64,000 bases of DNA from Caryophanon tenue (GTDB lineage: Bacteria; Bacillota; Bacilli; Bacillales_A; Planococcaceae). Made by a program: the position numbers and the translations under genes. The notes under the pieces were generated by a model that did no database searches, had not been told where the DNA came from, and was given only the letters and a program-made list of their open reading frames with translations. The DNA lies in the NCBI RefSeq assembly GCF_001700315.1, contig NZ_MASJ01000017.1:1-64000 (forward strand), given 5' to 3'. Below, in pieces: positions 17,904 through 27,542 of this stretch. Numbering within the stretch: position 1 is the first letter of the stretch; the number at the start of each line of letters is the position of its first letter.

Positions 17904-18710
17904 TCAATCTAAAAGAGGTAGTTGAATTTCTGTAATAAATTGTTGCGGATTTTGTGAAAGTCCATCGTCAATATAAGTAATTTCTAGTGCTTGCCCGTTA
18001 ATCGTTAATTGTTCATCCTCAATGAATTGTAGTAATTGTGCATAGTACGGAGCAGCATCTGCATGCTTACCATGAAAGCGTATTGTAGCATATGTGCCAG
18101 CAGGTAACATAAGCATGTCGTCGACTACGTGCTGTTCAAGTAATAAAAAAATACCGTCATAAACAAGTGGTGCATCGGAACGCAGCGATGTTTCTGCTAA
18201 GCGAACACCAATTTTTCCTAAAAAGACAGACGCATGTAGCCCTGCTTTATTTTCTAATACGCGAATGGCTAGCTCTAAATCTGCTTGTTGATGGAGTGTT
18301 TGCTCCAGGAAGAGACAGGAGCGTTCCGGTAAGTGCCGAAGCATCACTTTTCCAGTAGGAGTTGTAAGTGCGGCAGTAATCTCTACAATACGTTGGTTGA
18401 TCGTTTGTTGAATGTGCTGTAGCTCCGTAATTTTTTGTTCGGTAATATGCCGCTGTTGTATAAGCTGTTCGATTAATTCATACGGGTCGCGTGCATGGAC
18501 AAATTGTTGAATCGCTTCTAAGGATAAACCTAATGCTTGTAAATATTTAATAGTATTTAGCTGTTCAAAATGTTGTGTCGTGAAGTAGCGATACCCCGTT
18601 TGAGGGTCTACTTTTACAGGGATTAATAAACCGATATCACAATAGTAGCGAATGGCACTGGTTTTTACTTGAAAAAGCTTAGCGATATCACCTATTGAAA
18701 AAAGTTGCAT
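17904..18710 (-). CDS. MerR family transcriptional regulator with GyrI-like ligand domain
   Basis: A 268-residue activator of BmrR type. The winged helix-turn-helix is at about 4-70 (FSIGDIAKLFQVKTSAIRYY, then CDIGLLIPVKVDPQTGYRYF), followed by a long dimerisation helix (about 80-120). The C-terminal half (about 125-268) looks like the GyrI-like effector-binding domain seen in regulators of multidrug and stress genes. AAGGACG precedes the ATG. Its target is not obvious; the downstream DUF554 gene is a candidate. Confidence 0.82.
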   Translation of the reverse strand: MQLFSIGDIAKLFQVKTSAIRYYCDIGLLIPVKVDPQTGYRYFTTQHFEQLNTIKYLQALGLSLEAIQQFVHARDPYELIEQLIQQRHITEQKITELQHIQQTINQRIVEITAALTTPTGKVMLRHLPERSCLFLEQTLHQQADLELAIRVLENKAGLHASVFLGKIGVRLAETSLRSDAPLVYDGIFLLLEQHVVDDMLMLPAGTYATIRFHGKHADAAPYYAQLLQFIEDEQLTINGQALEITYIDDGLSQNPQQFITEIQLPLLD

Positions 18711-18906
18711 ATGAAAACGTCCTTTTACAAATTACTATAGATGTTAGTATAACAGAAAAAAATGATGTATAAAAAATACAAATATTTGTAGTAACAGCAT
18801 ATTTTTTATTTGTTTATAACAAATTTTGTACATTTTAAAAGGGGAAGCATCATTTTGCAGCATACATACCGATGTAACAAGTGATAGGAAGGGGAGGGGT
18901 TGTACG

Positions 18907-20592
18907 ATGAGTATTGCGAAACGATTGAGTCTGTCATTTTATGCGGTATTGGGCGTTGTGCTTATTTTATCAGCAGTGACATACTTTAATATGAATCGTG
19001 TAGAAGGATTAGTTGAAAACACAATGGATTCACGTATAAATCAAGTGCGTCTTGTAGATGAAATTCGTGTAGATTTAGGCATGCAGGGGTTATACGCACG
19101 CCAATTAGTAATTGAAAATTCAACAGAAAATCAAGCATTATTGTTGGATTATATGCAACAAGTTGACGAAAGTATCGCCACATTAAAAACATATTTTACC
19201 TCAACAGAAATGACAAATTATTGGGAAGAAATTAGTATATATAATGAACAGTTTAACAATGCAGCCGCGACATTAATGGCTTATGTAGACGAAAATAATG
19301 TAACGTCTGCGGCGCAACTTCTGACAGGAGAGTTAGAGGAATCGAACACAGCGATTTTAACTGTTGCGCAAGAAATGTTAGCATATCAAGACCAACAACT
19401 AGAAAGCAATAAAGATGGTGTATACGAAGCGGTGGCAACATCGAATATTACCTCAATCAGCTTACTGATTGTGAGTGTACTATTAGTTCTTTGGTTAATT
19501 CAATTTATTCGTAAAACCGTTACGCTGCGTTTACAGCAATTAGAGCAAGGGGCAAAAGTATTAGCGGCAGGTGATTTAACGCAAAAAGATTTTGATGTGA
19601 ACTATCATGATGAAATTGGGGCAATTGCCGCGACATTTAATACGTTAAAAAATAATTTACATTCGCTTGTACATAATTTACAACTGAATGCGCAACAAGT
19701 GAGTGCTTCTGCACAACAATTATCAGCAAGTACAGAGGAAGTATCCGCCAGTGCTGAAGATATTTCAGGTCGTCTTCATGAAGCCGTCAATTTAAATGAA
19801 GGTGGAGCAGTTGCATCTCAGGAAAGTGCACTGGCTGTTGAAGAAGCAGCGCAAGGCGTTCATCGGATTGCTGAAGCGTCACAAGTTTTACAAAATAGCG
19901 CATTGGATGCAAATCAGTTAGCAACAAATGGTGCTGAAACGATTCACACAGCACAACAACGTATGAGCGAGATTCAAGCATCGACAACAGATGTTAATGT
20001 GCTTGTTAAAAAACTAGCTACGCAAATCGACGAGATTGAACATATTTCATCGGTGATTACAGGCATTACCGATCAAACGAATTTACTGGCGTTGAATGCA
20101 GCGATTGAAGCAGCTCGGGCAGGGGATGCAGGTAAAGGATTTGCAGTTGTTGCCGATGAAGTTCGAAAACTAGCAGAAGAGTCAAAGCAATCCGCTGCGA
20201 TGATAACGCAATTAACGACAGAAATTAAAAAAGACACGTACAACGTCGCGACAGCGGTTGACCAATCAACACATGCGGTGGACGACGGGGTTATCGTCAT
20301 TGAAGAAGCTGGACAAGCGTTTACGAACATTACAAATGCCGTTGCTCATATACATGCACAAATTCAAGAAATTTCTGCTACATCGGAAGAGATGTCAGCC
20401 GGTACAGAGGAAATATCTGCTTCTGTGCATGAAATTTCAACACTAGCGCAAGATTCTACACAAAATTTACGTGCTGTCTCTGCAGCGACACAAGAACAAA
20501 CAACAACAATGGAGCAAGTGACGATTATTGCCGCGGACCTTGCAAAAAATGCAACAGAACTAGAACAAGAAGCGCACCAATTTAAAGTGTAA
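18907..20592 (+). CDS. transmembrane methyl-accepting chemotaxis protein with four-helix-bundle sensor
   Basis: A 561-residue chemoreceptor. TM1 is at about 9-29, an outer four-helix-bundle domain (4HB_MCP type) runs to about 185, TM2 is at about 187-207 ([18 protein letters not shown]), then HAMP and the cytoplasmic signalling coiled coil. The tip includes [21 protein letters not shown] start at the ATG at 18907, which has GGAGGGG at good spacing; the upstream frame from 18826 lacks a ribosome binding site. Terminated by the hairpin at 20603. Ligand unknown. Confidence 0.88.
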   Translation: MSIAKRLSLSFYAVLGVVLILSAVTYFNMNRVEGLVENTMDSRINQVRLVDEIRVDLGMQGLYARQLVIENSTENQALLLDYMQQVDESIATLKTYFTSTEMTNYWEEISIYNEQFNNAAATLMAYVDENNVTSAAQLLTGELEESNTAILTVAQEMLAYQDQQLESNKDGVYEAVATSNITSISLLIVSVLLVLWLIQFIRKTVTLRLQQLEQGAKVLAAGDLTQKDFDVNYHDEIGAIAATFNTLKNNLHSLVHNLQLNAQQVSASAQQLSASTEEVSASAEDISGRLHEAVNLNEGGAVASQESALAVEEAAQGVHRIAEASQVLQNSALDANQLATNGAETIHTAQQRMSEIQASTTDVNVLVKKLATQIDEIEHISSVITGITDQTNLLALNAAIEAARAGDAGKGFAVVADEVRKLAEESKQSAAMITQLTTEIKKDTYNVATAVDQSTHAVDDGVIVIEEAGQAFTNITNAVAHIHAQIQEISATSEEMSAGTEEISASVHEISTLAQDSTQNLRAVSAATQEQTTTMEQVTIIAADLAKNATELEQEAHQFKV

Positions 20593-20602
20593 TGGACAAA
20601 TG

Positions 20603-20635
20603 AAAGCCCACTGGTATATCAGTGGGCTTTTTCTA
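20603..20635. terminator. bidirectional terminator between the chemoreceptor and the iron ABC operon
   Basis: AAAGCCCACTG pairs perfectly with CAGTGGGCTTT around a six-base loop, followed by TTT. Confidence 0.85.
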
Positions 20636-20661
20636 CATAAAAAATAAATGTATTAATGTCT

Positions 20662-21465
20662 TTATTTATTTGTGTGATGGCGACCAATTGGAATAATCAG
20701 CGGTGTTTGTGACACAGGATCGTCAATGACCTGACATTTTAGTTGAAATACATCGTCAATTAATGCGCTTGTCAAAATAGTAGCCGGCGTACCTTCAGCA
20801 ACGAGTTGCCCATCTTTTAATGCAAATAAATAATCGGCATAGCGTGCGGACAAATTAATATCATGTAACACCATAATAATGGTTGTTCCGTGTTTTTTGT
20901 TTAAATCCGTTAATAAATCTAAAATTTCAATTTGATACGTAATATCGAGATACGTTGTTGGCTCATCCAAAAATAAAATATCGGTTTGCTGGGCAAGCGC
21001 CATCGCAATCCATACACGTTGGCGTTGTCCGCCCGATAATTCATCAATATGACGGTCTGCAAACGCTGAAATATTCATTAAGTCGAGTGCTTCTGCTACC
21101 GCTTCATAATCTTTCTTCGTCCAGCCTTTTAATAATGACTGATGAGGGTAACGCCCACGACCGACTAAATCGGCTACGGTAATGCCTTCTGGTACAACCG
21201 GTGACTGCGGAAGTAAACCGACCGTACGAGCGAGCTGTTTAGACGGAATCGTATGAATGGATTTGCCATCTAATACAACTTCACCTCCAGACGGTTTGAT
21301 TAAGCGAGCCATCGTTTTCAGCAGTGTGGATTTACCACAACCGTTTGCGCCAATAATAATGCTCATTTGATTGCTTGGAATCGAAAGGCTAATGTTATCT
21401 AAAATAATGCGTTCATCATAGCCAGATGTTAGTTGCTTTGCGGCAAATGTATGGGCAGTTGTCAA
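20662..21465 (-). CDS. iron-siderophore ABC transporter ATP-binding protein (FecE/FhuC type)
   Basis: A 267-residue ATPase that powers import through the two FecCD permeases encoded just upstream. Walker A is GANGCGKST near residue 42, the signature is LSGGQRQRVWIAMALAQ, Walker B is ILFLDEPT, and the H-loop is in MVLHDINLSARYADY. Last gene of the four-gene Fur-controlled operon; its start directly follows the previous stop. Confidence 0.9.
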   Translation of the reverse strand: MTTAHTFAAKQLTSGYDERIILDNISLSIPSNQMSIIIGANGCGKSTLLKTMARLIKPSGGEVVLDGKSIHTIPSKQLARTVGLLPQSPVVPEGITVADLVGRGRYPHQSLLKGWTKKDYEAVAEALDLMNISAFADRHIDELSGGQRQRVWIAMALAQQTDILFLDEPTTYLDITYQIEILDLLTDLNKKHGTTIIMVLHDINLSARYADYLFALKDGQLVAEGTPATILTSALIDDVFQLKCQVIDDPVSQTPLIIPIGRHHTNK

Positions 21466-22497
21466 TTAAATATCCCCCTTTCGATTAATACGAATTAATA
21501 AGTAAATTAAATAAGGTGCACCGATAATGCCTGTAATGACACCAACCGGATAACGAGCTGTAAACGCAAACTGTCCGATTAAGTCAGCGGCAAGTACTAA
21601 AATAACACCGACTAATCCAGCCGGCAGCAGTGCAGAGAAGCCATGCCCAACTAATCGTTTGGCAATAGGACCTGCTAAAAAGGCAACAAACGCAATCGGT
21701 CCAGTCGTCGCTGTTGCGAGTGCAAGAATGATAACAGCGCTAACTAATAAGAGAACACGACTTTTATTTGTATCGACACCAAGAGCAGTCGCTGTCTGTT
21801 CGCCAAGTTCTAATATCGCTAAGCGTTTGCTTAACATCAAAATAATCGGTGTGAAAATGAAAACAGCCACTACAAGAGGCGTGAGTGTTTCCATCTTCGC
21901 GCCGTTAAGACTGCCGCTTAACCAACGCATCGCCGTCGGTAAATCATGCGTGTTGCCGATTAATAATAAATAGTTAATAAACGCCGTGAGCATCGCTTGA
22001 ATACCAATCCCAATTAAGATTAAACGTCCAATGGAAAAGGAAGAGCCTTTTGATAAGAAGAAAATTGCGATGACGGTAATTAAACCACCAATCACTGAAG
22101 CAATAGAAATCATTGTGTTACTGGCTTGTAAAACAATAATGCAAAATACAGCAGCGGCACTTGACCCGCTCGTAATGCCGATAACGTTTGGGTTGGCTAA
22201 AGGATTGCGCAACATCGTTTGGAAGACATAGCCACCAAGGCCGAATGCAAAGCCTGCGAATAACCCAGCAAGCATACGAGGTAGACGAATGGTCCCAACA
22301 GCGAATGAAGCACCTTGTACGTCCTCGCCTAGAAGTACACGAATGACATCAGAAACGGGATAAATCGTATTTCCGAGCATCAGCATAGCGACGCAAAGGA
22401 CAAGACTAATCGATGCTAATAAAGTTGTCAGCCATACAAAACGGCGTTTACGTTTTTGCTTTGCGGCAATAATAGATTGCATTGTGAAGTTTGTCAT
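21466..22497 (-). CDS. FecCD-family siderophore ABC permease, subunit 2
   Basis: A 343-residue integral membrane subunit with about ten membrane segments. RLPRMLAGLFAGFAFGLGGY, NPLANPNVIGITSGSSAA and GPIAFVAFLAGPIAKRLVGH are FecCD hallmarks. Its ATG overlaps the stop of the preceding permease gene by four bases, so the two chains are coupled, as expected for a heterodimeric channel. Confidence 0.9.
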   Translation of the reverse strand: MTNFTMQSIIAAKQKRKRRFVWLTTLLASISLVLCVAMLMLGNTIYPVSDVIRVLLGEDVQGASFAVGTIRLPRMLAGLFAGFAFGLGGYVFQTMLRNPLANPNVIGITSGSSAAAVFCIIVLQASNTMISIASVIGGLITVIAIFFLSKGSSFSIGRLILIGIGIQAMLTAFINYLLLIGNTHDLPTAMRWLSGSLNGAKMETLTPLVVAVFIFTPIILMLSKRLAILELGEQTATALGVDTNKSRVLLLVSAVIILALATATTGPIAFVAFLAGPIAKRLVGHGFSALLPAGLVGVILVLAADLIGQFAFTARYPVGVITGIIGAPYLIYLLIRINRKGDI

Positions 22498-23522
22498 AAG
22501 GCACGTATTTTCGCTTTCATTGTAATTAAGATTAAAATGGGTGCACCAATAAATGCGGTTAAAATCCCAACTTCCAATTCTCCAGGGCTGCCAAGTAAAC
22601 GACCAGCTACATCAGAGCAGGTTAAAATGATGCCACCGACAAAAGCTGAAAGCGGGAGAATATAACGAATATCTGGTCCAATAACTAACCGTACAACATG
22701 TGTCGCTAGTAAGCCGATAAACCCAATCGGCCCCGCAAGCGCGGTAGCTACACCACAAAGAAGTACACCTGCAAAGGCTGCGAATAAACGAATCATACCC
22801 GTATTAACGCCTAAGCCTGTTGCTACATCATCGCCGAGCGCAAGTGCATTTAATGCAGGTGCAGTCAGAAGCGCAATCGCAATACCCACGAGTAGAAATG
22901 GTATGAACAGTTGAATAAGGTCCCAGTTCCCAGCGCCGACACTTCCTACTTGCCAAAAGCGAAACTCATCCATAACGTTTGTACGGGGAATCATAATCGC
23001 TGTGACAAGCGATGATAAAATCGCACTTGTCGCTGCTCCGGCTAATACAAGTTTTAATGGCGTTGCGCCACTCGCGCCGAGCGAACCGATTGTAAACACA
23101 AAAATAGCAGTAATCATTGCCCCTGCTATCGCTAACCAAATATATTCATTTGCTGTACTAATATTAAAAAAAGCAATGCCACACACCACAAATAATGCGG
23201 CGCCTGTATTGACCCCTAAAATACTTGGGTCGGCAATTGGATTGCGCGTCACAGATTGCATCAGTGCCCCAGAAACACCGAGTGCCGCTCCGCACATAAA
23301 ACTAAAAATCGTTCGGACAATTCGTTGTCGTACAACAATGGCTTCATGGGATTGGACATCTGGAGAAAATAGTCCATCCATCAGTCCATCCCAGCCAATT
23401 GTACGAGCACCAAATGCCAATGATGCCATCACGGAAACAATGAGTAATATGACGAATAACACCGTAACTTTCCAAAGATGTTTCGGTACGTGAGAAGGCA
23501 TCGTTGCTCGTAAACGTGTCAT
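22494..23522 (-). CDS. FecCD-family siderophore ABC permease, subunit 1
   Basis: A 342-residue membrane subunit paired with the one at 21466. Family blocks are RIVRTIFSFMCGAALGVSGA, NPIADPSILGVNTGAAL and GPIGFIGLLATHVVRLVIG. The start codon shares a base with the stop codon of the binding-protein gene, so translation is coupled along the operon. Confidence 0.9.
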   Translation of the reverse strand: MTRLRATMPSHVPKHLWKVTVLFVILLIVSVMASLAFGARTIGWDGLMDGLFSPDVQSHEAIVVRQRIVRTIFSFMCGAALGVSGALMQSVTRNPIADPSILGVNTGAALFVVCGIAFFNISTANEYIWLAIAGAMITAIFVFTIGSLGASGATPLKLVLAGAATSAILSSLVTAIMIPRTNVMDEFRFWQVGSVGAGNWDLIQLFIPFLLVGIAIALLTAPALNALALGDDVATGLGVNTGMIRLFAAFAGVLLCGVATALAGPIGFIGLLATHVVRLVIGPDIRYILPLSAFVGGIILTCSDVAGRLLGSPGELEVGILTAFIGAPILILITMKAKIRAL

Positions 23523-24565
23523 TATTGAATGTTTGTTGCAACGTCTGAGATTAATGATACGTACTCGTCAATTGTGTACTCAATTGATAGTGGGTTTGGA
23601 TTTCCGGCAGCAGCCAGTGGTGTGTTGTCTTCAATAATCACAACATTGCCATTTGCGATAGCTGGAATTTTCCCTAAAATTGGGTCTGCTTGTAATGCAG
23701 GTAATGTTTCGTCTGTGCCGTAAGCAATGAAAATATCGACATCTGTAAATGTATCTGTATTTTCTGCGCTTAACTCGATGTAGAAGCTTTCCTCATCCGC
23801 TACTTGTGCTTGAATGCTTGCAGGATATTCCATCCCTAAATCTGTTAACAGCTCGCCGCGTGGGTCAGCTGGTGTGTACACATAAAACTTCGATAAATCT
23901 GTTGTGTTAAACATTGCGAATGCTGCTTTCTTACCTTTAATATTGTCATATTTATTTGCGGTATCTGCAATTAACTGCTCGGTATCTTTAATTAATTGTT
24001 CGCCTTCTTTTTCCATTCCCATAGCGATAGCATTGTATTTTACTTGTTCACGCCATGAAGCAACCCAAGGCGTTTCTTGGTACGCTACAACGGGTGCGAT
24101 TTGCGTTAATGTTTCATATTCTTCAGGTGTAATACCTGAATAAGCGGCTAAAATAACATCCGGATTTGAATCCGCAATGGCTTCAAAGTCTAGCCCATCT
24201 GTATCTTGATAAACGTTTGGCTCGTCTTCACCAAGCTCGTTTAGTTTAGCTTCTGTCCACGGTAAAATACTGCTGCCATCTGCCACACCGTAGTTTGCTG
24301 CTGAAAAGCCAACAGGAACAACACCTAAAGCTAACGCAACGTCATGATTCGCCCATGCGATTGTTGCGACACGTTCTGGTTTTTCTTCGATCACGGCTTC
24401 ACCAAGCGCGTGTGTCACTGTAATTGGATATTGCTGCTGTTCAGTTGCTGTTTCTTCGACTGATGTGTCCGTTGTATCTGTAGTTTCTTCTGTTGATGAA
24501 TCTGAGCAAGCTGCTAATGCGAATGTTAACGTTGCAGCTAACGGGAGTAACCAAGATTTTTTCAT
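23522..24565 (-). CDS. iron-siderophore ABC transporter substrate-binding lipoprotein
   Basis: A 347-residue binding protein anchored by lipid. The signal peptide ends in a lipobox with the modified cysteine at about residue 20 (ALAACSDS), followed by an acidic Ser/Thr linker (to about 45) and a two-lobe FecB/FepB-type fold (ERVATIAWANHDVALALG, NPDVILAAYSGITPEEYETL). It captures a ferric siderophore outside the cell. It is the first gene of the operon; a perfect Fur box lies 33 bases upstream of its ATG. Siderophore specificity cannot be told; no biosynthesis genes are present in the window. Confidence 0.9.
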   Translation of the reverse strand: MKKSWLLPLAATLTFALAACSDSSTEETTDTTDTSVEETATEQQQYPITVTHALGEAVIEEKPERVATIAWANHDVALALGVVPVGFSAANYGVADGSSILPWTEAKLNELGEDEPNVYQDTDGLDFEAIADSNPDVILAAYSGITPEEYETLTQIAPVVAYQETPWVASWREQVKYNAIAMGMEKEGEQLIKDTEQLIADTANKYDNIKGKKAAFAMFNTTDLSKFYVYTPADPRGELLTDLGMEYPASIQAQVADEESFYIELSAENTDTFTDVDIFIAYGTDETLPALQADPILGKIPAIANGNVVIIEDNTPLAAAGNPNPLSIEYTIDEYVSLISDVATNIQ

Positions 24566-24597
24566 ATGTAATTCCTCGCTTTATTTATATTTCTCAG

Positions 24598-24612
24598 TGA
24601 TAATCATTATCA
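24598..24612. promoter_or_regulatory. Fur box of the siderophore ABC operon
   Basis: TGATAATCATTATCA is a perfect 7-1-7 inverted repeat identical to the B. subtilis Fur consensus. It lies just downstream of the leftward promoter at 24625-24652, so iron-loaded Fur would block transcription. Confidence 0.92.
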
Positions 24613-24624
24613 CTCGCTTAGAAA

Positions 24625-24652
24625 ATAATACGCTTTTTTGGCAGAAAGTCAA
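24625..24652 (-). promoter_or_regulatory. sigma-A promoter of the siderophore ABC operon
   Basis: On the minus strand, TTGACT (24647-24652) and TATTAT (24625-24630) are separated by 16 bases and placed directly before the Fur box. Confidence 0.65.
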
Positions 24653-24757
24653 TATTTTTTTATTTATTTCTGCGTATGTTCACGAGTTTTCTTATAGATG
24701 CGTTAAAAATATGCACAGATGTCAGTGAAACATAAAGATGGCGAGACGGACAATCGT

Positions 24758-24786
24758 TTGACAAGTTACGCTTGTTTTTGTAATGT
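24758..24786 (+). promoter_or_regulatory. sigma-A promoter of the ferredoxin-NADP reductase gene
   Basis: TTGACA (24758-24763), a 17-base spacer and TAATGT (24781-24786), with a Fur-like site immediately downstream. Confidence 0.6.
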
Positions 24787-24795
24787 TATTGAAAA

Positions 24796-24810
24796 AGATT
24801 CTCATTATCG
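24796..24810. promoter_or_regulatory. Fur box of the ferredoxin-NADP reductase gene
   Basis: AGATTCTCATTATCG matches the Fur consensus TGATAATCATTATCA at 11 of 15 positions. It sits at the expected transcription start, between the promoter and the ATG at 24852. Confidence 0.65.
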
Positions 24811-24851
24811 ATAGATGCGAACAGAACAGCTAGATTAGAGGAGTGAGTAGA

Positions 24852-25877
24852 ATGAATGTGTATGACGTGACAATTATTGGTGGCGGTCCAGCCGGTTTAT
24901 ATAGCGCTTTTTATAGTGGTATGCGCGATTTGAAAACAAAAATTATTGAATTCCATCCGCAGCTTGGTGGAAAAATCAATATTTTTTTAGAAAAGATGCT
25001 ATGGGATGTGGGCGGACAACCACCGATTGTTGCGCACCGTTTCGTTGAAAACTTAATTGAGCAAGCGATGACGTTTGAGCCAACTGTTTGTCTCAGTCAA
25101 AAGGTGAATTTAATTGAACGTCAAAACGATGTGTTTGTATTAACGACCGAAGCAGGCGAAGTCCATTATTCAAAGACGGTCATTATTGCCATTGGCGGGG
25201 GGATTTTTAAACCGATTAAGCTTGAAATTAATGGCGCTGAAAAATATGAAATGACGAACTTACATTATACCATTAATGGTATTGAACGTTTTAAAGATAG
25301 GCATGTATTACTGTCTGGTGGAGGAAATGCAGCCATTGATTGGGCTGTGGAGTTGTTACCAATTGCTAAAAAAATTACGGTCATTTATCGCAATGAGGAA
25401 CTAAAAGCGCACGAGGCACAAATTAAAAAACTGACGCAGCACGGAGTAGACATTTTACTACATACAGAAATTGATGCGTTAGTATCGAATGCTGAAAAAA
25501 CAGCGATTGAAAAGGTTGTATTACAACAGCATGGGCAACAATCTACACATTCATTTGATGAGGTGCTTGTATGTCACGGGTACAACCGCGAAGTATCATT
25601 GGCGTTTGCCGAAGGACTGCAACCTGTACGACTAGAGAATCAGTTATTTGAAAGTCAAGGACAATGTAAAACAACGGTTCCAGGAATTTTTGCAGTCGGC
25701 GATATTGTGTCGTATACGGATAAAGTCTATTTACTTGTAGGAACGTTCCAGGATGCTGTGTTAGCGGTAAATAGCGCAAAAGCTTATTTAGAGCCAGATG
25801 CGAATAGTTATGCGATGGTGTCATCTCATAATGAAAAGTTTAAAGAGCGTAATCAAAAAATTTTAGCTAAGGTATAG
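24852..25877 (+). CDS. ferredoxin/flavodoxin--NADP reductase, YumC type
   Basis: A 341-residue thioredoxin-reductase-like flavoprotein that moves electrons between NADPH and ferredoxin or flavodoxin. The FAD-binding GGGPAGLYSAFY is near the N-terminus, the NADP-binding LSGGGNAAIDWA near residue 155, and GIFAVGDI near residue 280. There is no CxxC, which separates it from thioredoxin reductase. Start at the ATG at 24852 with GAGGAGTGAG upstream. The Fur site and the divergent siderophore importer suggest a role in iron use, perhaps reductive release of iron from siderophore; that link is inference. Confidence 0.87.
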   Translation: MNVYDVTIIGGGPAGLYSAFYSGMRDLKTKIIEFHPQLGGKINIFLEKMLWDVGGQPPIVAHRFVENLIEQAMTFEPTVCLSQKVNLIERQNDVFVLTTEAGEVHYSKTVIIAIGGGIFKPIKLEINGAEKYEMTNLHYTINGIERFKDRHVLLSGGGNAAIDWAVELLPIAKKITVIYRNEELKAHEAQIKKLTQHGVDILLHTEIDALVSNAEKTAIEKVVLQQHGQQSTHSFDEVLVCHGYNREVSLAFAEGLQPVRLENQLFESQGQCKTTVPGIFAVGDIVSYTDKVYLLVGTFQDAVLAVNSAKAYLEPDANSYAMVSSHNEKFKERNQKILAKV

Positions 25878-25885
25878 GAAGAAAA

Positions 25886-25916
25886 GAAGACTAGTCATCG
25901 GGCTAGTCTTCTTTTT
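25886..25916. terminator. terminator after the reductase gene
   Basis: GAAGACTAG pairs with CTAGTCTTC, followed by five T. The stop codon of the LysR remnant lies inside this hairpin. Confidence 0.85.
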
Positions 25917-26100
25917 GTGCAGTTTTTTGACGGAAATAATCATGGCAATGCTCAATAAATGCTTTAGAAATGGTCGTTTCATAGCTATAGCGATGCTTCA
26001 GTAAACCGATTGTTCGCGTGAAGCGACCGTTTTGAATTTTGACATGTTTTAAGCGGTTTTCATATAAATCGACCAAAAACGTATAACAAAAGGTCGTCTC
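25903..26100 (-). pseudogene. 3' remnant of a LysR-family regulator gene
   Basis: The minus strand reads about 65 codons ending in TAG at 25903-25905: FCYTFLVDLYENRLKHVKI, NGRFTRTIGLLKHRYSY, then ISKAFIEHCHDYFRQKT. This looks like the C-terminal end of a LysR effector domain (the RTIGL...F segment). It has no start codon, and the coding character stops abruptly near 26100 next to the promoter region of the following gene. The remainder of the regulator is not nearby, so it is a truncated leftover. Confidence 0.6.
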
Positions 26101-26178
26101 ACCTAGAGTGAGGCGGTTTTTTTATGGTATAATTTTTCTGAATATTGTTATAACATAGACATGGAAGGAGTTGGAGAT

Positions 26179-26799
26179 ATGCTGAAAACGATTTTAATCT
26201 ATTTAGTCATTGGCGCAAGTGTCGGCGTAGTTGTTGCGATGCTGGATTTGCCGATTTATGTAGTATGGATTATTTTAATCGCGTTTATGCTGTGGAGTAT
26301 GGGGCGCATTATATATGTATCGACAGCTGCAACCGACTTACGGGCGATTGAAAAGTTTGTGGATAAACATCAGAAAGATCCCGTATATGCGTATTTACAT
26401 AAGCTACGTGATGGCACAAATGATGAGTTAAAAGATGCAGTGCAGCAAGTATTACAGAAGCATAAAAATGGCAAGTACCACGCTGCTTATGGAATGGTAA
26501 GCGCTATGTTAGAAGAGGATTTTGAAGCAGCGCAACGCTACAACAATGTGTTATTACCAGAAGAGAATGGCCGTTATAATGCGACGATTATTCAAATTTT
26601 AGCAGGGAACGAACTACATACAAAAGAACAATTTTCAAAGCCGTGGATGAATACGAGTATTGAAGCACATCAAGCGTATATGAAAAGAGATGCGGCGTAT
26701 TTCCGTGATTTAGCCCAAGAAGCAGTTGAACAAACAAAAGGCGTTCAACGTTATATTAATCATTATTCGTTTCAGCGTATGATGGATAAATTAATATAA
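26179..26799 (+). CDS. uncharacterised membrane-anchored protein
   Basis: A 206-residue protein of unknown family. Two adjacent membrane segments occupy about 3-43 (ILIYLVIGASVGVVVAMLDL, then VVWIILIAFMLWSMGRIIYV). The rest is a soluble helical domain (DLRAIEKFVDKHQKDPVYAY, AAYGMVSAMLEEDFEAAQRY) suggestive of TPR-like helix pairs, so a scaffold role is possible but unproven. Start at the ATG at 26179 behind GGAGTTGGAG; a TATAAT-like box lies at 26128-26133. Confidence 0.6.
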   Translation: MLKTILIYLVIGASVGVVVAMLDLPIYVVWIILIAFMLWSMGRIIYVSTAATDLRAIEKFVDKHQKDPVYAYLHKLRDGTNDELKDAVQQVLQKHKNGKYHAAYGMVSAMLEEDFEAAQRYNNVLLPEENGRYNATIIQILAGNELHTKEQFSKPWMNTSIEAHQAYMKRDAAYFRDLAQEAVEQTKGVQRYINHYSFQRMMDKLI

Positions 26800-26811
26800 G
26801 GTTAGATGAAA

Positions 26812-26868
26812 TGAGTTTGGGACAGAAGCTGAAAACCGCAAACCAACAGATGTCGGTTTGCGGTTTTT
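26812..26868 (+). terminator. terminator with a half-copy of the repeat end
   Basis: AAAACCGCAAACC (26832-26844) pairs perfectly with GGTTTGCGGTTTT (26855-26867). It is preceded by GTTTGGGACAGAA, which resembles the terminus of the dispersed repeat, but no second end was found. Bases 26870-26999 hold no gene. Confidence 0.75.
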
Positions 26869-26999
26869 TGATAGTAGCGAGGTTCGTTTCGATGGACGAT
26901 TTCCGAGTGAGTCACCATTTTCACGCCCTCGCCAACATATTGGTTGATGAAAAATAACATAGAACGCAATATCAGATCAATACAAATGAAACTTTATCG

Positions 27000-27542
27000 T
27001 TAGACGGGTAGCTTTGCTGTACGTTCTTTGTACGCAAGGCCTTGCGCTAAAATCAGTGCGCCAATCATTTGAATAACAGTTTTGACGATGATTTGCCCCA
27101 TGATCGCAGCAGGTACCGCTTCCCATGGTAAGAAATTTGCGCCAAGTGGACTTAAGCCAATGACAACAAATACAACCGAATCGAAAAAGCCTCCAATGGT
27201 CCCACTATAAAAGACGCGCCAAGCCATTGGTAATTTTAAGCGTGTATAAATCTCCGTATCGGCTGTTTCAGCAATCGCAAATGATAAAGCAGAAGCTGCG
27301 ACAATCATCAGCGTATCACCTAATGAGTAAGATACAGCGGCAGATAAAACAAGCGCTGTTAAAATAAAGAAGTATGTTTTTTTACGTCCGTATTTATTTT
27401 GTACGAGGTCACGTAAAATAAAAGTCGCCCCAACAAATAATGTCCCCATAGGTACGATAAACATGCCAAATTGAAGCGGTGCAAAATGTGCCGTGACAAC
27501 GTTTGCAGTCACAATCGCAAGTAAGTAAAAGACAATGCGCAT
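27000..27542 (-). CDS. VUT-family (YhhQ/YpdP-like) transporter, probable queuosine-precursor importer
   Basis: A 180-residue membrane protein with about five to six membrane segments. GTLFVGATFILRDLVQNKYG and GGFFDSVVFVVIGLSP are typical of the VUT/DUF165 family, whose E. coli member YhhQ imports preQ0/preQ1. It is the third gene of the preQ1-controlled queF-queC unit, starting directly after queC's stop, which supports uptake of a queuosine precursor. Confidence 0.82.
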   Translation of the reverse strand: MRIVFYLLAIVTANVVTAHFAPLQFGMFIVPMGTLFVGATFILRDLVQNKYGRKKTYFFILTALVLSAAVSYSLGDTLMIVAASALSFAIAETADTEIYTRLKLPMAWRVFYSGTIGGFFDSVVFVVIGLSPLGANFLPWEAVPAAIMGQIIVKTVIQMIGALILAQGLAYKERTAKLPV

